The notes: generated by a model from the sequence alone, not told the origin. 56,294 bases of DNA from Balneolaceae bacterium (GCA_009711805.1 VEMX01000028.1:123307-179600); one strand, 5' to 3'; shown: positions 1-10,321, counted from the stretch's first letter. Numbers and translations: made by a program.

Positions 1-2
1 CG

Positions 3-902
3 ATCGGGCAGGTGCTGTTAGCCCGGAGAATGGGGAAAACACGTATCATAGCTGAAACAGGGGCAGGGCAGCATGGAGTTGCCACAGCCACCGCCTGCGC
101 CAAGTTCGGCCTCGACTGCATTGTGTATATGGGCGAGGAAGATATGGTTCGCCAGAAGCTGAATGTGGACCGTATGGAGCTGTTGGGAGCCGAGGTGCGG
201 AGCGTTACCAGCGGCTCCAGAACGTTGAAAGATGCCACTAACGAAGCCATTCGGGACTGGGTCACTAATGTGGATGATACATTTTATATTATTGGATCGG
301 TTGTGGGGCCACATCCCTACCCGGCCATGGTGCGTAATTTTCATGAAGTGATTGGCAAGGAAACCCAAAGGCAAATACAGGAAGCGGAGGGCAAAAGCCC
401 TAATTACCTGCTTGCCTGTGTGGGTGGAGGTTCAAATGCCATAGGCTTTTTCTACCCGTTTATTGAAGAAAAGTCAATACGTATCATCGGGATTGAAGCC
501 GGGGGATTGGGAGTAGACTCAGGTAAAACTGCGGCCACTATCACCAAAGGAAGTCCAGGAGTGCTTCATGGTTCACTCAGCTATTTATTACAAAGCAAAG
601 AAGGGCAAATTGAGCTGGCTCATTCCATAAGCGCAGGCCTCGATTACCCCGGTGTAGGGCCTGAACATGCTCATTTAAAAGATTTGGGAAGAGTGGATTA
701 CTACTCGATAACGGATGCTGAGGCTATGGAAGCCGTGAAATTACTCTCCAAAAAAGAGGGTATTATCCCGGCTCTCGAAACCGCACATGCTTTTGCATGG
801 CTGGAGAAGCTGATGCCCGAAACCAGTGAAGGTGAAATTGTGATTGTGAACTGTTCGGGAAGAGGGGATAAAGACATGAAAACCATTTCCGAAAATTTAT
901 AG
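3..902 (+). CDS. trpB: Tryptophan synthase beta subunit, 5'-truncated by window edge
   Basis: Condenses indole with L-serine to give tryptophan (last step of the pathway; cytoplasmic alpha2-beta2 complex with TrpA). The frame is already open at base 3 and reads [12 protein letters not shown], so the N-terminal part, including the PLP-lysine HKIN region, lies outside the window. What remains shows the TrpB signatures [12 protein letters not shown] and the PLP-phosphate loop GGGSNA, plus the C-terminal NCSGRGDKD. The stop is TAG at 900-902. trpA follows after 73 bases on the same strand, the usual trpBA order. About 299 residues of a roughly 395-residue protein are present. The GTG at base 12 is internal, not a start. 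Confidence 0.96.
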   Translation: MGQVLLARRMGKTRIIAETGAGQHGVATATACAKFGLDCIVYMGEEDMVRQKLNVDRMELLGAEVRSVTSGSRTLKDATNEAIRDWVTNVDDTFYIIGSVVGPHPYPAMVRNFHEVIGKETQRQIQEAEGKSPNYLLACVGGGSNAIGFFYPFIEEKSIRIIGIEAGGLGVDSGKTAATITKGSPGVLHGSLSYLLQSKEGQIELAHSISAGLDYPGVGPEHAHLKDLGRVDYYSITDAEAMEAVKLLSKKEGIIPALETAHAFAWLEKLMPETSEGEIVIVNCSGRGDKDMKTISENL

Positions 903-975
903 ACAGAAGGAATTAAAAAAGCAGACACCATCGATTAAGGCTATCTGCCATGCAAAGAACAATTGAATTAAGACA

Positions 976-1773
976 ATGAATAGAATTCAAAAAGTATTTG
1001 AAGAGAAAGAGACCGATTCCAAGCTGATGAGTCTTTTTCTGACTGCAGGATTTCCAGACCTGGACGCTACCGTAGATTTGATTTTGGGGTTTGAGAAAAA
1101 TGGGGCCGATATCATTGAACTGGGCATGCCTTTTAGTGACCCTCTGGCAGATGGACCTACGATACAATATTCAAGTGACACAGCCATTAAAAATGGTGTC
1201 ACTATGAATCATATCTTTGATATGGTACAGAAAGTGCGCACTCAATCCGATATCCCCATTGTATTGATGGGATACATCAATCCGGTCCTTCATTATGGCA
1301 TTGAAAAGTTCTGCCAAAAAGCTAATGAGGTTGGAGTAGATGGGCTTATTATTCCTGATATTCCGATTGAAGAAGGAAGTATCATAGAGAATGATGCCAG
1401 GGAATATGAACTCTCAATGATTTACCTGGTAGCCCCTAATACAACGGATGAACGCATGAAACAGGCCGACGAGAAATCGGAAGGTTTTGTATACTGTGTC
1501 TCCGTAACCGGGGTAACGGGAGCCCGCGAAGGTGAAGAAGTGTCTAAATCCGTAAATCGTTTTATTGAAAGGGTGAGGCAGAATATAAATCATAATCCGG
1601 TTATGATAGGTTTCGGCATTAAAACACATGAAGATGCAAATGATATCGCATTAAATGCCGATGGTTTCATTGTTGGAAGTGCCTTAATTGATAACATTAA
1701 ATCAAATTATCCGGGTGATGACTGGAAAAAGAATATTTTTTCTTTTGTTCACTCGCTTAAATATGGAGACTAA
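976..1773 (+). CDS. trpA: Tryptophan synthase alpha subunit
   Basis: Cleaves indole-3-glycerol phosphate to indole and glyceraldehyde-3-phosphate, passing indole to TrpB. The protein has 265 residues, the normal length for the family (TIM barrel). The two catalytic acids are visible: Glu48 in IIELGMPFSDP and Asp59 in PLADGPTIQ. Loop VSVTGVTGAR and the phosphate-binding GFGIKTHEDA are also present. It starts with ATG 73 bases after trpB. Its end lies 7 bases before the most likely start of the DUF4837 gene, so the transcript probably continues into that gene and the biotin genes. Confidence 0.97.
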   Translation: MNRIQKVFEEKETDSKLMSLFLTAGFPDLDATVDLILGFEKNGADIIELGMPFSDPLADGPTIQYSSDTAIKNGVTMNHIFDMVQKVRTQSDIPIVLMGYINPVLHYGIEKFCQKANEVGVDGLIIPDIPIEEGSIIENDAREYELSMIYLVAPNTTDERMKQADEKSEGFVYCVSVTGVTGAREGEEVSKSVNRFIERVRQNINHNPVMIGFGIKTHEDANDIALNADGFIVGSALIDNIKSNYPGDDWKKNIFSFVHSLKYGD

Positions 1774-1780
1774 TAGTATT

Positions 1781-2896
1781 ATGAGCAGACTTAAAATTGT
1801 TTTTTTAGCCTTATTTGCTTCAATGTTAATGATAGGGTGTGATGGTGACTTCAGAGAATTAGCAAAAGGAAACACCCGGGAAGTAGTCGTTGTGATGGAT
1901 TCCTCAAAGTGGGAAAGTCAAACGGCGAATGCTATCCGAAATACCTTTGGGCGTTATGTATTAACCGTCCCCAACGGAGAGCCTTCTTATGACCTGACAT
2001 TCCTCGATATTCACACACAGGCACAGCTGGACCGTATTAAACGGCAAAAAAACATCATTTTTGCAGCTCCTTTTGATGAAGAAAGCAACGTAGGTCGGCA
2101 GGTGCGTGGATTCCTGGATGAACAGGTTGAAGAATTGGTGAAACAGGGGAATAGTTTTGCATTCCCGCTGGAAGATCAATGGTATCGTGATCAGTTTGCC
2201 CTGATATTGACTTCTACATCAGATTCTGCCCTGGCAGCAAAAATAGAAAATACCGAAGAAGAGCTTGTTGGACGTTTGTTTGAAAAGGAGATGAAACGGT
2301 GGACTTATTTTGTGTTTAAGAAAAAAGAACAGACTCAGTTTTCAGATTCAATGTGGGCCAATCATGGTTTTAAAGTCCGAATTCAGCATGATTATGTACA
2401 AGGGGTGGATACCACAGACTTTATGACTTTTCGCAGGCCTTTAACCCACAATGACCGCTGGATGTGGGTTTGGTGGAAAAATGACGTAGAAGATGACTCT
2501 TTTGTTGATGCAGACTGGATTAACAAAATGAGAGATTCCCTGAACCAGCAATATATTAAAGGAAGTAAGGACTCCAGGCATGTAACTACGTACTATGGAA
2601 GCCCCAGGTCCAGGCCCGTTAAAACAGATCAGTTTGAGACGGGAGATAGGTTGATAGGCTATGAAACCAGGGGAACATGGACAATGGTGAATGCCGCTAT
2701 GGGTGGTCCATTCGTTAATTTCACCTATTATGATCCTCTTACCGACCGCTTGTTTATGATAGAGTATGCCCAGTTTGCTCCCTCAGTTCGCAAAAAACTT
2801 CCTTTCGTTCGCCAGTTCAGAGCTATGGGCAGAACATTTGAATCTGATTCAACCTGGACACCTGATTCGGAAAACAAGGAAGGCCCAGCCATATAA
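1781..2896 (+). CDS. DUF4837 family lipoprotein
   Basis: Predicted envelope lipoprotein of 371 residues from the ATG at 1781. The N-terminus MSRLKIVFLALFASM followed by LMIGC is a lipoprotein signal with the lipobox cysteine near residue 21. The body (REVVVVMDSSKWES, then a long mixed alpha/beta region with WVWWKND and MGGPFVNFTYYD) matches what I know of DUF4837, a Bacteroidota/Balneolota family of unknown function. The frame is open further upstream, to 1688 inside trpA, but that would destroy the signal peptide. A second ATG at 1763 overlaps the trpA end. It lies between trp and bio genes with 7- and 4-base gaps, so it is co-transcribed, yet nothing links it to either pathway. Confidence 0.8.
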   Translation: MSRLKIVFLALFASMLMIGCDGDFRELAKGNTREVVVVMDSSKWESQTANAIRNTFGRYVLTVPNGEPSYDLTFLDIHTQAQLDRIKRQKNIIFAAPFDEESNVGRQVRGFLDEQVEELVKQGNSFAFPLEDQWYRDQFALILTSTSDSALAAKIENTEEELVGRLFEKEMKRWTYFVFKKKEQTQFSDSMWANHGFKVRIQHDYVQGVDTTDFMTFRRPLTHNDRWMWVWWKNDVEDDSFVDADWINKMRDSLNQQYIKGSKDSRHVTTYYGSPRSRPVKTDQFETGDRLIGYETRGTWTMVNAAMGGPFVNFTYYDPLTDRLFMIEYAQFAPSVRKKLPFVRQFRAMGRTFESDSTWTPDSENKEGPAI

Positions 2897-2900
2897 CAAC

Positions 2901-4076
2901 GTGCAACCTGATCAGCCAAAACAAAAATTTATTACAGATGCTCTTCAAAAAAGAAAAGAAGAGCATCAATTTCGTAGTTTGAAGGGGATAGATCCTGAAG
3001 CCGGTTCCATGAAGGTGATCAGAGAAGGGAAAGAATTGATTAATTTTTGTTCCAATGATTACCTGGGATTAGCAACCCATCCAAAGGTGATTGAGGCGGC
3101 TACGGTGTACACCCAAAAATATGGGGCAGGAGCCACGGCATCCCGGTTAGTGTCAGGTAATTTTAGCATCCATGAACAGCTGGAAGAAGAATTGAAAAAC
3201 ACCTTTGGCTTCGACGCAGCCATGTTGTTTAATACTGGCTTCCAGGCCAACACAACAGTAATTGCAGCATTGGCCGATCGTAACTCACTGATTCTGGCCG
3301 ACCGTAAAATCCATAACAGTATGCTTCAGGGTAGCATACTGAGCCGTGCAGAATTGAAACGATTTCATCATAACGACTATGCACACCTGGAACAACAGCT
3401 AAAATCGGCTGAAGGCAAAGAATATAACCGAATATGGATACTTACTGAAACAGTGTTTAGCATGGATGGAGATCGTAATGACCTGGATAAATTGATTTGT
3501 CTCTCCGAACAATACAATGCCCTGCTATTTTCAGATGATGCCCATGCCATTGGAGTATTGGGAGAGAAAGGGTTGGGTTTAAACCATGGGAAAGAAGGGA
3601 TTGATATTTCTGTAGGAACTTTTGGGAAGGCATTTGGGGTATTCGGCGCTTTTATAGGATGTAGCAAACCCATGAAAGAGTACCTCGTTAATCACTGTCC
3701 CGGGTTTATTTATACTACCGCTTTACCACCGGGAGTGGTGGGAGCTATTTCAAAAACCCTGAATCTGGTGCCGAAAATGGATGACCAAAGAGATGAATTG
3801 CTCAGAAATACCGCCTATATTAAGGCCGAGTTGCAAGCTCTTGGGTTTAACACTGCAGACTCTGATTCTCAGATTATACCTGTTATTATAGGGGACGAAA
3901 AAGATACGATGAATCTTTCAGGATGGCTGGAAGAACAGGGGATATGGGCATCAGCTATACGGCCTCCTACGGTACAACAAGGGTTATCCAGGATCAGAAT
4001 TACACTGACAGCGAAGCATACCAAAGAACAATTAAACAGGTTGATACGTGCTTTTAAAGAATGGGGTAAAAGATAA
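2901..4076 (+). CDS. bioF: 8-amino-7-oxononanoate synthase
   Basis: PLP enzyme joining pimeloyl-ACP and L-alanine to form 8-amino-7-oxononanoate. I start it at GTG 2901, four bases after the preceding stop, giving 391 residues, close to the 384 of E. coli BioF. The frame is open back to 2766, but that part only shadows the DUF4837 gene. Alpha-oxoamine synthase motifs are present: NDYLGLATHPKV, FNTGFQANTTV, the Asp-His pair in SDDAHAIG, and the PLP lysine K243 in SVGTFGKAFG. The sequence alone could also suggest a Kbl-type ligase; the bioC-bioD-bioA neighbours decide for bioF. No strong ribosome site precedes the GTG; AAGGAAGG is 17 bases away. Confidence 0.93.
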   Translation: MQPDQPKQKFITDALQKRKEEHQFRSLKGIDPEAGSMKVIREGKELINFCSNDYLGLATHPKVIEAATVYTQKYGAGATASRLVSGNFSIHEQLEEELKNTFGFDAAMLFNTGFQANTTVIAALADRNSLILADRKIHNSMLQGSILSRAELKRFHHNDYAHLEQQLKSAEGKEYNRIWILTETVFSMDGDRNDLDKLICLSEQYNALLFSDDAHAIGVLGEKGLGLNHGKEGIDISVGTFGKAFGVFGAFIGCSKPMKEYLVNHCPGFIYTTALPPGVVGAISKTLNLVPKMDDQRDELLRNTAYIKAELQALGFNTADSDSQIIPVIIGDEKDTMNLSGWLEEQGIWASAIRPPTVQQGLSRIRITLTAKHTKEQLNRLIRAFKEWGKR

Positions 4077-4800
4077 GCTCGAAATTATAGCCTATCATGG
4101 GTGGGGGTTCAGTTCCGATTTTTGGGATGTATGGAAGAAATCAGTCCCCTCGTCGGTAAAAATTAAAACGGCTGATCGCGGATATTTTTTTGAAAAAAAG
4201 AGTCCGGTATTTTCATCGAACAATCGCTCCCTGAAATTGCTTTTTTTGCACTCCTTTGGAGCTCATTGGTGTCCGGCAGAACAGCTTATGCAAGCAGATA
4301 TAGTCATCATCTTTAATGGATTCAAAACATTTCATCCTGAAGATAAAAGAGAAAAGAACAAGTCGCGTCTTCTGCTGAACCGAATGATTAATCGTTTTGA
4401 AGATAAGCCTCAACAGGTACTGGCAGATTTTTTGGCGAATTCATTTTACCCGGAAAACAAAGATATTACATTTAATCGGGATTGGGATAATAAATTGCTG
4501 ATCAATGATTTAAAAAGATTAGGTGAATCAGATTTTAATCTAAAGCTATTATCAAAAAACGGGAAGAATGTACAGATTTTTAGTCTTGAAGGAGGCAAAG
4601 ATAAGATTCTTCGAAGATCCGCTGGAAAGGCATTTACAACTCTTACAGATCAAAAGGCGGTATATCATTTCGTGAAAGAAGCCGGCCATGCATTACCGGT
4701 TACGCATACACAAGATTGCTGGTCGTTTATCAATGCAATGATTCCTATTTTTATACACAATGAATATAACAGAGAAAAAAAAGCAACAGGCAGTTCATAA
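4048..4800 (+). CDS. BioH/BioG-type pimeloyl-ACP methyl ester esterase (alpha/beta hydrolase)
   Basis: Likely removes the methyl ester that BioC adds, releasing pimeloyl-ACP. The protein has 250 residues from GTG 4048, overlapping the bioF end by 29 bases. The N-terminus has the oxyanion-type HGWGFSSDFW seen in BioH. The nucleophile elbow is LHSFGAH, so the first glycine of the usual GxSxG is missing (Ser at about residue 69). The acid is probably the Asp in EGGKDKIL, and the histidine lies in EAGHALPVTH, which resembles the corresponding BioH segment. Its place between bioF and bioC supports the function strongly. I cannot decide between the BioH and BioG subfamilies, so no symbol is given. 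Confidence 0.78.
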   Translation: MLLKNGVKDKLEIIAYHGWGFSSDFWDVWKKSVPSSVKIKTADRGYFFEKKSPVFSSNNRSLKLLFLHSFGAHWCPAEQLMQADIVIIFNGFKTFHPEDKREKNKSRLLLNRMINRFEDKPQQVLADFLANSFYPENKDITFNRDWDNKLLINDLKRLGESDFNLKLLSKNGKNVQIFSLEGGKDKILRRSAGKAFTTLTDQKAVYHFVKEAGHALPVTHTQDCWSFINAMIPIFIHNEYNREKKATGSS

Positions 4801-5566
4801 ATTTGGAGAAGCGGCTCAATACTATCATCAGCATGCAGACATACAGAAACAAGTAGCAAACGGCCTCATTTCTTCGCTGAACCCATGGAGAGATATACTC
4901 CCTCCCGGACCTATACTTGAAGTAGGATGTGGTACCGGTTTTTTAACCAAACAGCTTGTAGAAATGTATCCAAAGCGATCAATTATTGTAACCGACGCTT
5001 CGGAAAAGATGTTACAGTTTTGTAAATCGGAACTCCAAAAATCGAATTGTCCACTGAATAATATCACTTTTAAAGTGGTGGAAGTTAATACGGGAATGAC
5101 GGTAGAGTCCGGTCAGTATGCCATGGTTATCAGTAACTTTGTGGCACAGTGGTTTGATGATACAGCCATGGGACTGGAGAGACTCGGAGCTTCTATTAAA
5201 AAGGGAGGACTTTTACTATGCTCTTTTCCCGGTAATCAAAGCTTTAGCCAGTGGTATGAACGGTGTCTTGAATTGGGGCTTCCCTTTACTGCAAACCCAC
5301 TGCCGGATGTTGAAGAAGTGGTCATAAAATTGTCTACGGCACCTTTCCAAATCGATTACTATGAAAATGATCTTCAAGAAAACTTTGATTCTGCCCTGGC
5401 TTTCTTCAGGCATTTAAAGCAGATGGGAGCTTCAGAAAATGTGACCGGAAAATCACTGAATACCAAGCAGTTCCGTCTGCTTCTCAATCACTGGGATCAA
5501 CAATCGAAAGGAAAGATCAACATTAAATGGCATATCGTATACCTGGCAGCTAAAAAAGATGGATAA
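4760..5566 (+). CDS. bioC: Malonyl-ACP O-methyltransferase
   Basis: SAM-dependent methyltransferase that caps malonyl-ACP so fatty acid synthesis can build the pimelate chain. It has 268 residues. The SAM-binding motif I is ILEVGCGTGF at about residues 52-61, followed by the acidic end of strand 2 (IIVTDASEKM) and a BioC-like NFVAQWFDD segment near residues 125-133. The ATG at 4760 lies inside the preceding esterase gene (41-base overlap), and its stop overlaps the bioD start by 8 bases, a translationally coupled arrangement. Confidence 0.92.
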   Translation: MNITEKKKQQAVHKFGEAAQYYHQHADIQKQVANGLISSLNPWRDILPPGPILEVGCGTGFLTKQLVEMYPKRSIIVTDASEKMLQFCKSELQKSNCPLNNITFKVVEVNTGMTVESGQYAMVISNFVAQWFDDTAMGLERLGASIKKGGLLLCSFPGNQSFSQWYERCLELGLPFTANPLPDVEEVVIKLSTAPFQIDYYENDLQENFDSALAFFRHLKQMGASENVTGKSLNTKQFRLLLNHWDQQSKGKINIKWHIVYLAAKKDG

Positions 5567-6194
5567 AAACATAGTATTTCCCGAAAAACTATTTGTAAGC
5601 GGTACTGATACCGGAATAGGTAAAACCGTGATTTCAACCATGCTGATGTCGGTGTTGGACGCCTCTTACTGGAAACCAGTACAGTCTGGGCTGGATGAGG
5701 AGACCGATACCGAGTTTGTACGTCGTATCTCAAAAGCAGACAACTCACGTATCATTTCTGAGCGGTATCGCCTGGAAACACCAATGTCTCCGCACGCGGC
5801 TGCAGATATTGACAGAGTTGAAATTGATCTTGCAGATTTTGCTTTGCCAGAATACCAGAGCCGGCATTTAATTGTTGAAGGGGCAGGAGGGCTTTGGGTA
5901 CCTTTGAACTGGAAGCATTCTATGCTGGATTTAATCCAACAACTGGATATCCCTGTACTTCTGGTTGCCCGTAGCGAGCTGGGTACTTTAAATCATACAT
6001 TACTTTCTTTAGAGGCATTGGAAAAAAGAGGAATAGAAGTATTCGGGGTTATTCTGAATGGCCCTCATCACAGTAGCAACTACGAAACGATCAAACATTT
6101 TGGCAAAGTAGCTGTTTGGGAAGTTGAACCTGTAGAAAAATTAAGAAAGAAAGCGCTGGAAAAAGCTTTCCTCAAAATGATAAATAATATTTAA
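5559..6194 (+). CDS. bioD: ATP-dependent dethiobiotin synthetase
   Basis: Closes the ureido ring of 7,8-diaminononanoate with CO2 and ATP to give dethiobiotin. The 211-residue length is normal. The P-loop GTDTGIGKT is at residues 15-23, WKPVQSG follows strand 2, and VEGAGGLWVPL is the conserved substrate/ATP loop. It overlaps bioC by 8 bases and is followed by bioA after 13 bases. Confidence 0.95.
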   Translation: MDKNIVFPEKLFVSGTDTGIGKTVISTMLMSVLDASYWKPVQSGLDEETDTEFVRRISKADNSRIISERYRLETPMSPHAAADIDRVEIDLADFALPEYQSRHLIVEGAGGLWVPLNWKHSMLDLIQQLDIPVLLVARSELGTLNHTLLSLEALEKRGIEVFGVILNGPHHSSNYETIKHFGKVAVWEVEPVEKLRKKALEKAFLKMINNI

Positions 6195-6207
6195 CCTGCG
6201 ATTTTAT

Positions 6208-7488
6208 ATGCATAAGAATCTTTGGCACCCCTTTACCATTATTAAAGATGCTCCCACTCCCCTTAAAGTGCAATCAGGAAAAGGAGTCTGGCTTACGCTC
6301 GAAGATGGAAAAGAGGTAATCGATAGTATTTCCAGCTGGTGGGTAAACCTTCACGGCCACGCCCATTCTCATATTTCGGATGCTATATATGAGCAGTCTC
6401 AGAAACTGGAGCACGTTATATTTTCAGGCTTTACACACGACCCGGCCGAGCAGCTTGCCGAGAAACTCGTGGAGAAGCTGCCGGGACGACTAAACCGCGT
6501 ATTCTATTCTGATAATGGTTCAACGGCGGTAGAGGTGGGCATGAAAATGGCCTATCAATACTGGCGAAATAACGGGGAGGAACGGAAGACCTTTATCTGT
6601 TTTGAGGGCGCCTACCACGGCGATACTTTCGGGGCTATGTCGGCCGGAGAGCGATCGGTATTTACTGATGTGTTTAAAGATCTTCTTTTTGATGTTGAAG
6701 TGCTCCCTTATCCTGAAACATGGGAAGGTGACACAGAGGTAGCTGAAAAGGAAGATGCGGTCATTGAACAGCTTGAAATGCTATTGGATGAACATCCCGA
6801 TAAATATGCGGGAATCTTGATGGAACCCCTGGTGCAGGGAGCAGGAGGGATGCGCATGTGTTCCGAGAACTTCCTCCAGAAATTACATTGGGTGAACAGG
6901 CAGTTTGGCGTATTGTTGATTTTAGATGAAGTGATGACGGGATTTGGACGTACCGGCGATTACTTTGCCTGCCGGCGGGCTCAGGTAGAACCTGACATCA
7001 TATGTCTCTCGAAAGGGATTACCGGTGGTTTTATGCCATTGGCTGCTACGGTATGTTCAGATCAAATATTTGAATCTTTCAATTCATCGGATCCCATGAA
7101 AACTTTTTGGCATGGCCATAGCTATACCGGAAATCCTATTGGCTGTGCGGCGGGCCTGGCGTCAATGGACTTGTTGGAAGAAGAAGAGTTTAAAAAAATG
7201 GAGGCTCTTCATATAAAAGAAATGGAAGGACTAAAGAGCCATCCCCAGTTAGAGAAGTTTCGAATTAAGGGCACTATTGCTGCCATGGATATCAAAAATG
7301 AAGAAGAGACAGGGTATCTTAATTCTGTAGCCGGCCACATCAAGAAAAGGTGTGTAAATTATGATGTACTTTTACGTCCACTGGGCAATGTATTGTATCT
7401 GATGCCCCCATACTGTATTACCGAAGAGGAATTAAGTACTGTTTATAAAACCATCCCGAAATTACTGGAAGAGGGGGCGAGTGATTAA
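6208..7488 (+). CDS. bioA: Adenosylmethionine-8-amino-7-oxononanoate aminotransferase
   Basis: PLP aminotransferase making 7,8-diaminononanoate with SAM as amino donor. It has 426 residues and class-III aminotransferase signatures: HPFTIIKDAP at the N-terminus, SISSWWVNLHGHAH, FYSDNGSTAVEVGMKMA (phosphate cup), LILDEVMTGFGRTG and the PLP lysine K269 in CLSKGITGG. The order bioA last is unusual, but all genes are on one strand. No bioB (biotin synthase) is present in this window, so the final sulfur insertion must be encoded elsewhere or obtained otherwise. Confidence 0.95.
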   Translation: MHKNLWHPFTIIKDAPTPLKVQSGKGVWLTLEDGKEVIDSISSWWVNLHGHAHSHISDAIYEQSQKLEHVIFSGFTHDPAEQLAEKLVEKLPGRLNRVFYSDNGSTAVEVGMKMAYQYWRNNGEERKTFICFEGAYHGDTFGAMSAGERSVFTDVFKDLLFDVEVLPYPETWEGDTEVAEKEDAVIEQLEMLLDEHPDKYAGILMEPLVQGAGGMRMCSENFLQKLHWVNRQFGVLLILDEVMTGFGRTGDYFACRRAQVEPDIICLSKGITGGFMPLAATVCSDQIFESFNSSDPMKTFWHGHSYTGNPIGCAAGLASMDLLEEEEFKKMEALHIKEMEGLKSHPQLEKFRIKGTIAAMDIKNEEETGYLNSVAGHIKKRCVNYDVLLRPLGNVLYLMPPYCITEEELSTVYKTIPKLLEEGASD

Positions 7489-7674
7489 GGATGTCAAGCG
7501 GATACTAACTCAACACTGAGCCCGAGCCTAGGGAATCTATGCTTACACCATATATCCGATGAATCTTCTTATGATCTGAACCTATACTGTTTATCGACAT
7601 TCAGCTTAAAAAACCCACTGCTCAACCCTCAGAAGAGCTGCGGTTTTCCGTTAGTTCAACTGTTGAAAAGAGAT

Positions 7675-7732
7675 CCAAAAAAAGAAGGGCCTTCAGATTG
7701 GATTTGCTTCAACAAATCTGAGACCCTTCTTT
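7675..7732 (-). terminator. Convergent terminator hairpin between bioA and the chemoreceptor gene
   Basis: The arms AAAGAAGGG (7681-7689) and CCCTTCTTT (7724-7732) pair, with a second block TCAGATT/AATCTGA inside. Read on the minus strand, the stem is followed by a run of seven T (bases 7681 down to about 7675), a good intrinsic terminator for the chemoreceptor gene. On the plus strand the tail is only TTCTTTCG, so it is weaker for bioA. Confidence 0.75.
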
Positions 7733-7763
7733 CGTGCTCGGTAGAGAAAATTATATGATCAAA

Positions 7764-9689
7764 TCAGGCAGCGTTGATTAAGCGTTTAAGCCCGTCAACA
7801 GCCAGATTGATCTGTTTGCTTTCGTTAATCATTTCCTGTGCAGTAGCAGATAGTTCTTCTGCTGAAGAAGCTGTTTTTTGTACTACTTCTTCGGTTTCAG
7901 CCAATCCGGCTGATACCTGATCTGTAGCCTCAGCTTGCTGCTCTGTAGTTTGGCTTTGCTCAAGCAGCATCACCCGGATATTTTGGGAGTGCTTGCTAAT
8001 CATGTCGAACCAATGTTCATAGTTTTGGATGGTTTCTTCACCTTCTTCGGCTGCGGTTACAGAACCTTGAATTATCAATTCTGTTTCCTTAGCGGCTTCG
8101 GTAGCGCTCTTGGCAAGCATACGTACTTCGTTGGCTACAACCGCGAATCCTGCTCCAGCTTCGCCGGCATGCTCTGCTTCAATAGCAGCGTTAAGAGCCA
8201 GTAAATTGGTTTGGAAGGCGATATCGTCAATTCGATTTATAATAGCTGTAGATTTGGAAGCTCCCTCTTTCATGCGGGCAAAAGAATCTTTCAGCTGTTT
8301 AAGTTCGGTATGTCCCTGTTCGGAAATACTGTCAAGGTCAGTAGCACTTTCAAGTGCAGTGTTACTCATCTCTACATTTCGTTTGGCTTGAGAGGTGATT
8401 TGTGAGGTAGATGCAGATACTTCCTCAATAGAAGAGGCCTGTTGACTGGCTCCACTTGCAAGTATTTCAGAGTTTTGGTTAATGTGATTTGAAAAATGCG
8501 TGTACTGTTTAACACTTTCATCCACCGATAGGATCGATTTTCGTATAGGTATTTCAATTTTGCTGGCCAAAAGCAGCGACATTGCTACCACAATGGCAGC
8601 CAGCACAAGAAGTCCAATAATAGATACTCTAAAGAATTGTGTTAAGGTAGCAAGCCCTTCCTTTTTAGACATTTCAGTAACAATTACCCAATCTAAAGAC
8701 ATAATAGAAATTGGAGCAAATACCGTCAGCACTTCATCACCTAAATAGGAAGTCTGTTCAATAAATCCGCTTTCTCCGCTAATACCGCTTTTAACAGCTT
8801 GAGTGTTGGCTATTCCTGAACTTTCTTCAATATCCTTAAAACTCTTTTTTACGGTATAATGTTCAGAATCAAGGTAACTATCCGAACGCAGTCGTCCATC
8901 AGCACCTACCAAATAGGATTCTCCGGTTTCTCCCTGTCCAACTCGGTTCGTCATAATTTCTGAAATACTATTCAAAGGCATCTGGAAAGCCAGTACACCT
9001 ATCTTTTGGTTTCCTGAAAATACAGGAGTGGAGATGAACGAAGCAGGATCTCCATTTGAAGGGGCATAAGGAGCAAAATCGATCAGCACTGTTTCATCTT
9101 TATTCAGTTTAATACCTTCGCTAAAAGCATGGCCCAGACCGGAGGATTTATATTTTCCGTTATCCAGGTTTGTGGCATAATCCAATTCTTTAAATACTGA
9201 GTAAATGAGCTCTCCTTCTGTGTTGAATAAGAAAATGTCATAATAATCAAACTTCTGCTGGGCCAGATAATAGGTTGGATGATATGTATCATGATATTCA
9301 GAATAGATACTCCCGTCTTTTGCTTTAAAGAGCTCGTGCTTTTCACCCGTAGGATGGGGATTGTCATAGATATAAGCATTCTGAAGATAATCCATGGGTG
9401 AAACAGAATCTGCAAGCGCCTGCCAAGCAGTATTGAAATCTTTGATGGCACTTTCTGTCTCGTCACTTCTTCCTAATTTCAACAGATGAGAATCTATAGT
9501 TTCGAAATATCCAACAACTTGTGTCTTTTTAAGATCCCTGACAGACTCAAGGTTCTTTTCAACACTGGATGTAATATTTGTACCTACCATTTGGTATAAA
9601 ATAAAAAGTAGGATCAACGTTGGAATGATTCCAATCGCAAGCGTAGAGATGATGAGTCGGCCCTTGAGCCCTTTTAATAATGTGCCCAT
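7764..9689 (-). CDS. Methyl-accepting chemotaxis protein with periplasmic Cache-type sensor
   Basis: Inner-membrane chemoreceptor of 641 residues that would signal to CheA/CheW. TM1 is about residues 12-34 and TM2 about 354-375. Between them is a large periplasmic domain whose motifs ([50 protein letters not shown]) look like a double-Cache/PAS-like sensor. No clear HAMP domain follows TM2; a short linker leads into the coiled-coil signalling domain. The hairpin tip [19 protein letters not shown] lies near residues 482-500, followed by [15 protein letters not shown]. Glutamine/glutamate pairs suitable for methylation flank the tip. The ligand is unknown and no other che genes are near. Confidence 0.92.
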   Translation of the reverse strand: MGTLLKGLKGRLIISTLAIGIIPTLILLFILYQMVGTNITSSVEKNLESVRDLKKTQVVGYFETIDSHLLKLGRSDETESAIKDFNTAWQALADSVSPMDYLQNAYIYDNPHPTGEKHELFKAKDGSIYSEYHDTYHPTYYLAQQKFDYYDIFLFNTEGELIYSVFKELDYATNLDNGKYKSSGLGHAFSEGIKLNKDETVLIDFAPYAPSNGDPASFISTPVFSGNQKIGVLAFQMPLNSISEIMTNRVGQGETGESYLVGADGRLRSDSYLDSEHYTVKKSFKDIEESSGIANTQAVKSGISGESGFIEQTSYLGDEVLTVFAPISIMSLDWVIVTEMSKKEGLATLTQFFRVSIIGLLVLAAIVVAMSLLLASKIEIPIRKSILSVDESVKQYTHFSNHINQNSEILASGASQQASSIEEVSASTSQITSQAKRNVEMSNTALESATDLDSISEQGHTELKQLKDSFARMKEGASKSTAIINRIDDIAFQTNLLALNAAIEAEHAGEAGAGFAVVANEVRMLAKSATEAAKETELIIQGSVTAAEEGEETIQNYEHWFDMISKHSQNIRVMLLEQSQTTEQQAEATDQVSAGLAETEEVVQKTASSAEELSATAQEMINESKQINLAVDGLKRLINAA

Positions 9690-10321
9690 AATAATAGAGT
9701 TTTATTGCTGTTTCCTAAAAGTGTCTATCCATATTATCGGCGTTGTCATTACTTTCTTAAACAAATACAAAGTCTTGCTTAAATATGTTAGTGGTTAGGT
9801 ATGTTTCCGTAAATAGAAAAAGTAAAAGTCAAAAAAAAGCTTGTTAAATCTTTTAAAAACTGTTTTGACGGCATATAACTGTAGGGGGAAGACCGAATGA
9901 AAAACGCTGGCCACATGGAAAATCACTCTTGAAGAAAAAAAGAATTGAAATTTAAGTTGTATTTCTGAGAGCGAGCAATTGCACTGAATGAGCACTCCAA
10001 TCTTGACCAGCTTATATTGTTTGAGTATGCTATACTAATCTTTTCAGTCTTGAGCGAAGCGGTGACTGAAAAGGCTCAGTACAGGAAGTTTCTGACTTCG
10101 CGAAGCCCCCGAAAGGGATCACTTTGTGAGACGCCTTTGACACATAAAGGACAATATATTCTTGTTCCGGTCGAACGAGTTTGGACCTCATCTGCCGACT
10201 CCAGCTCGTCTCATGATGAATGGTATACGGGTAGACTTCCCGGAAGCTGGAGTTCAAGCTATATTAGAATAATAACCTTTATCCCTCATCTAACCCTGCT
10301 GAAAGCACCCCTTACGGGAAA

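Noticed and set aside
18-374. 118-residue open frame antisense to trpB
   Set aside because: Lies entirely within a well-conserved gene and has no protein-like pattern of its own.
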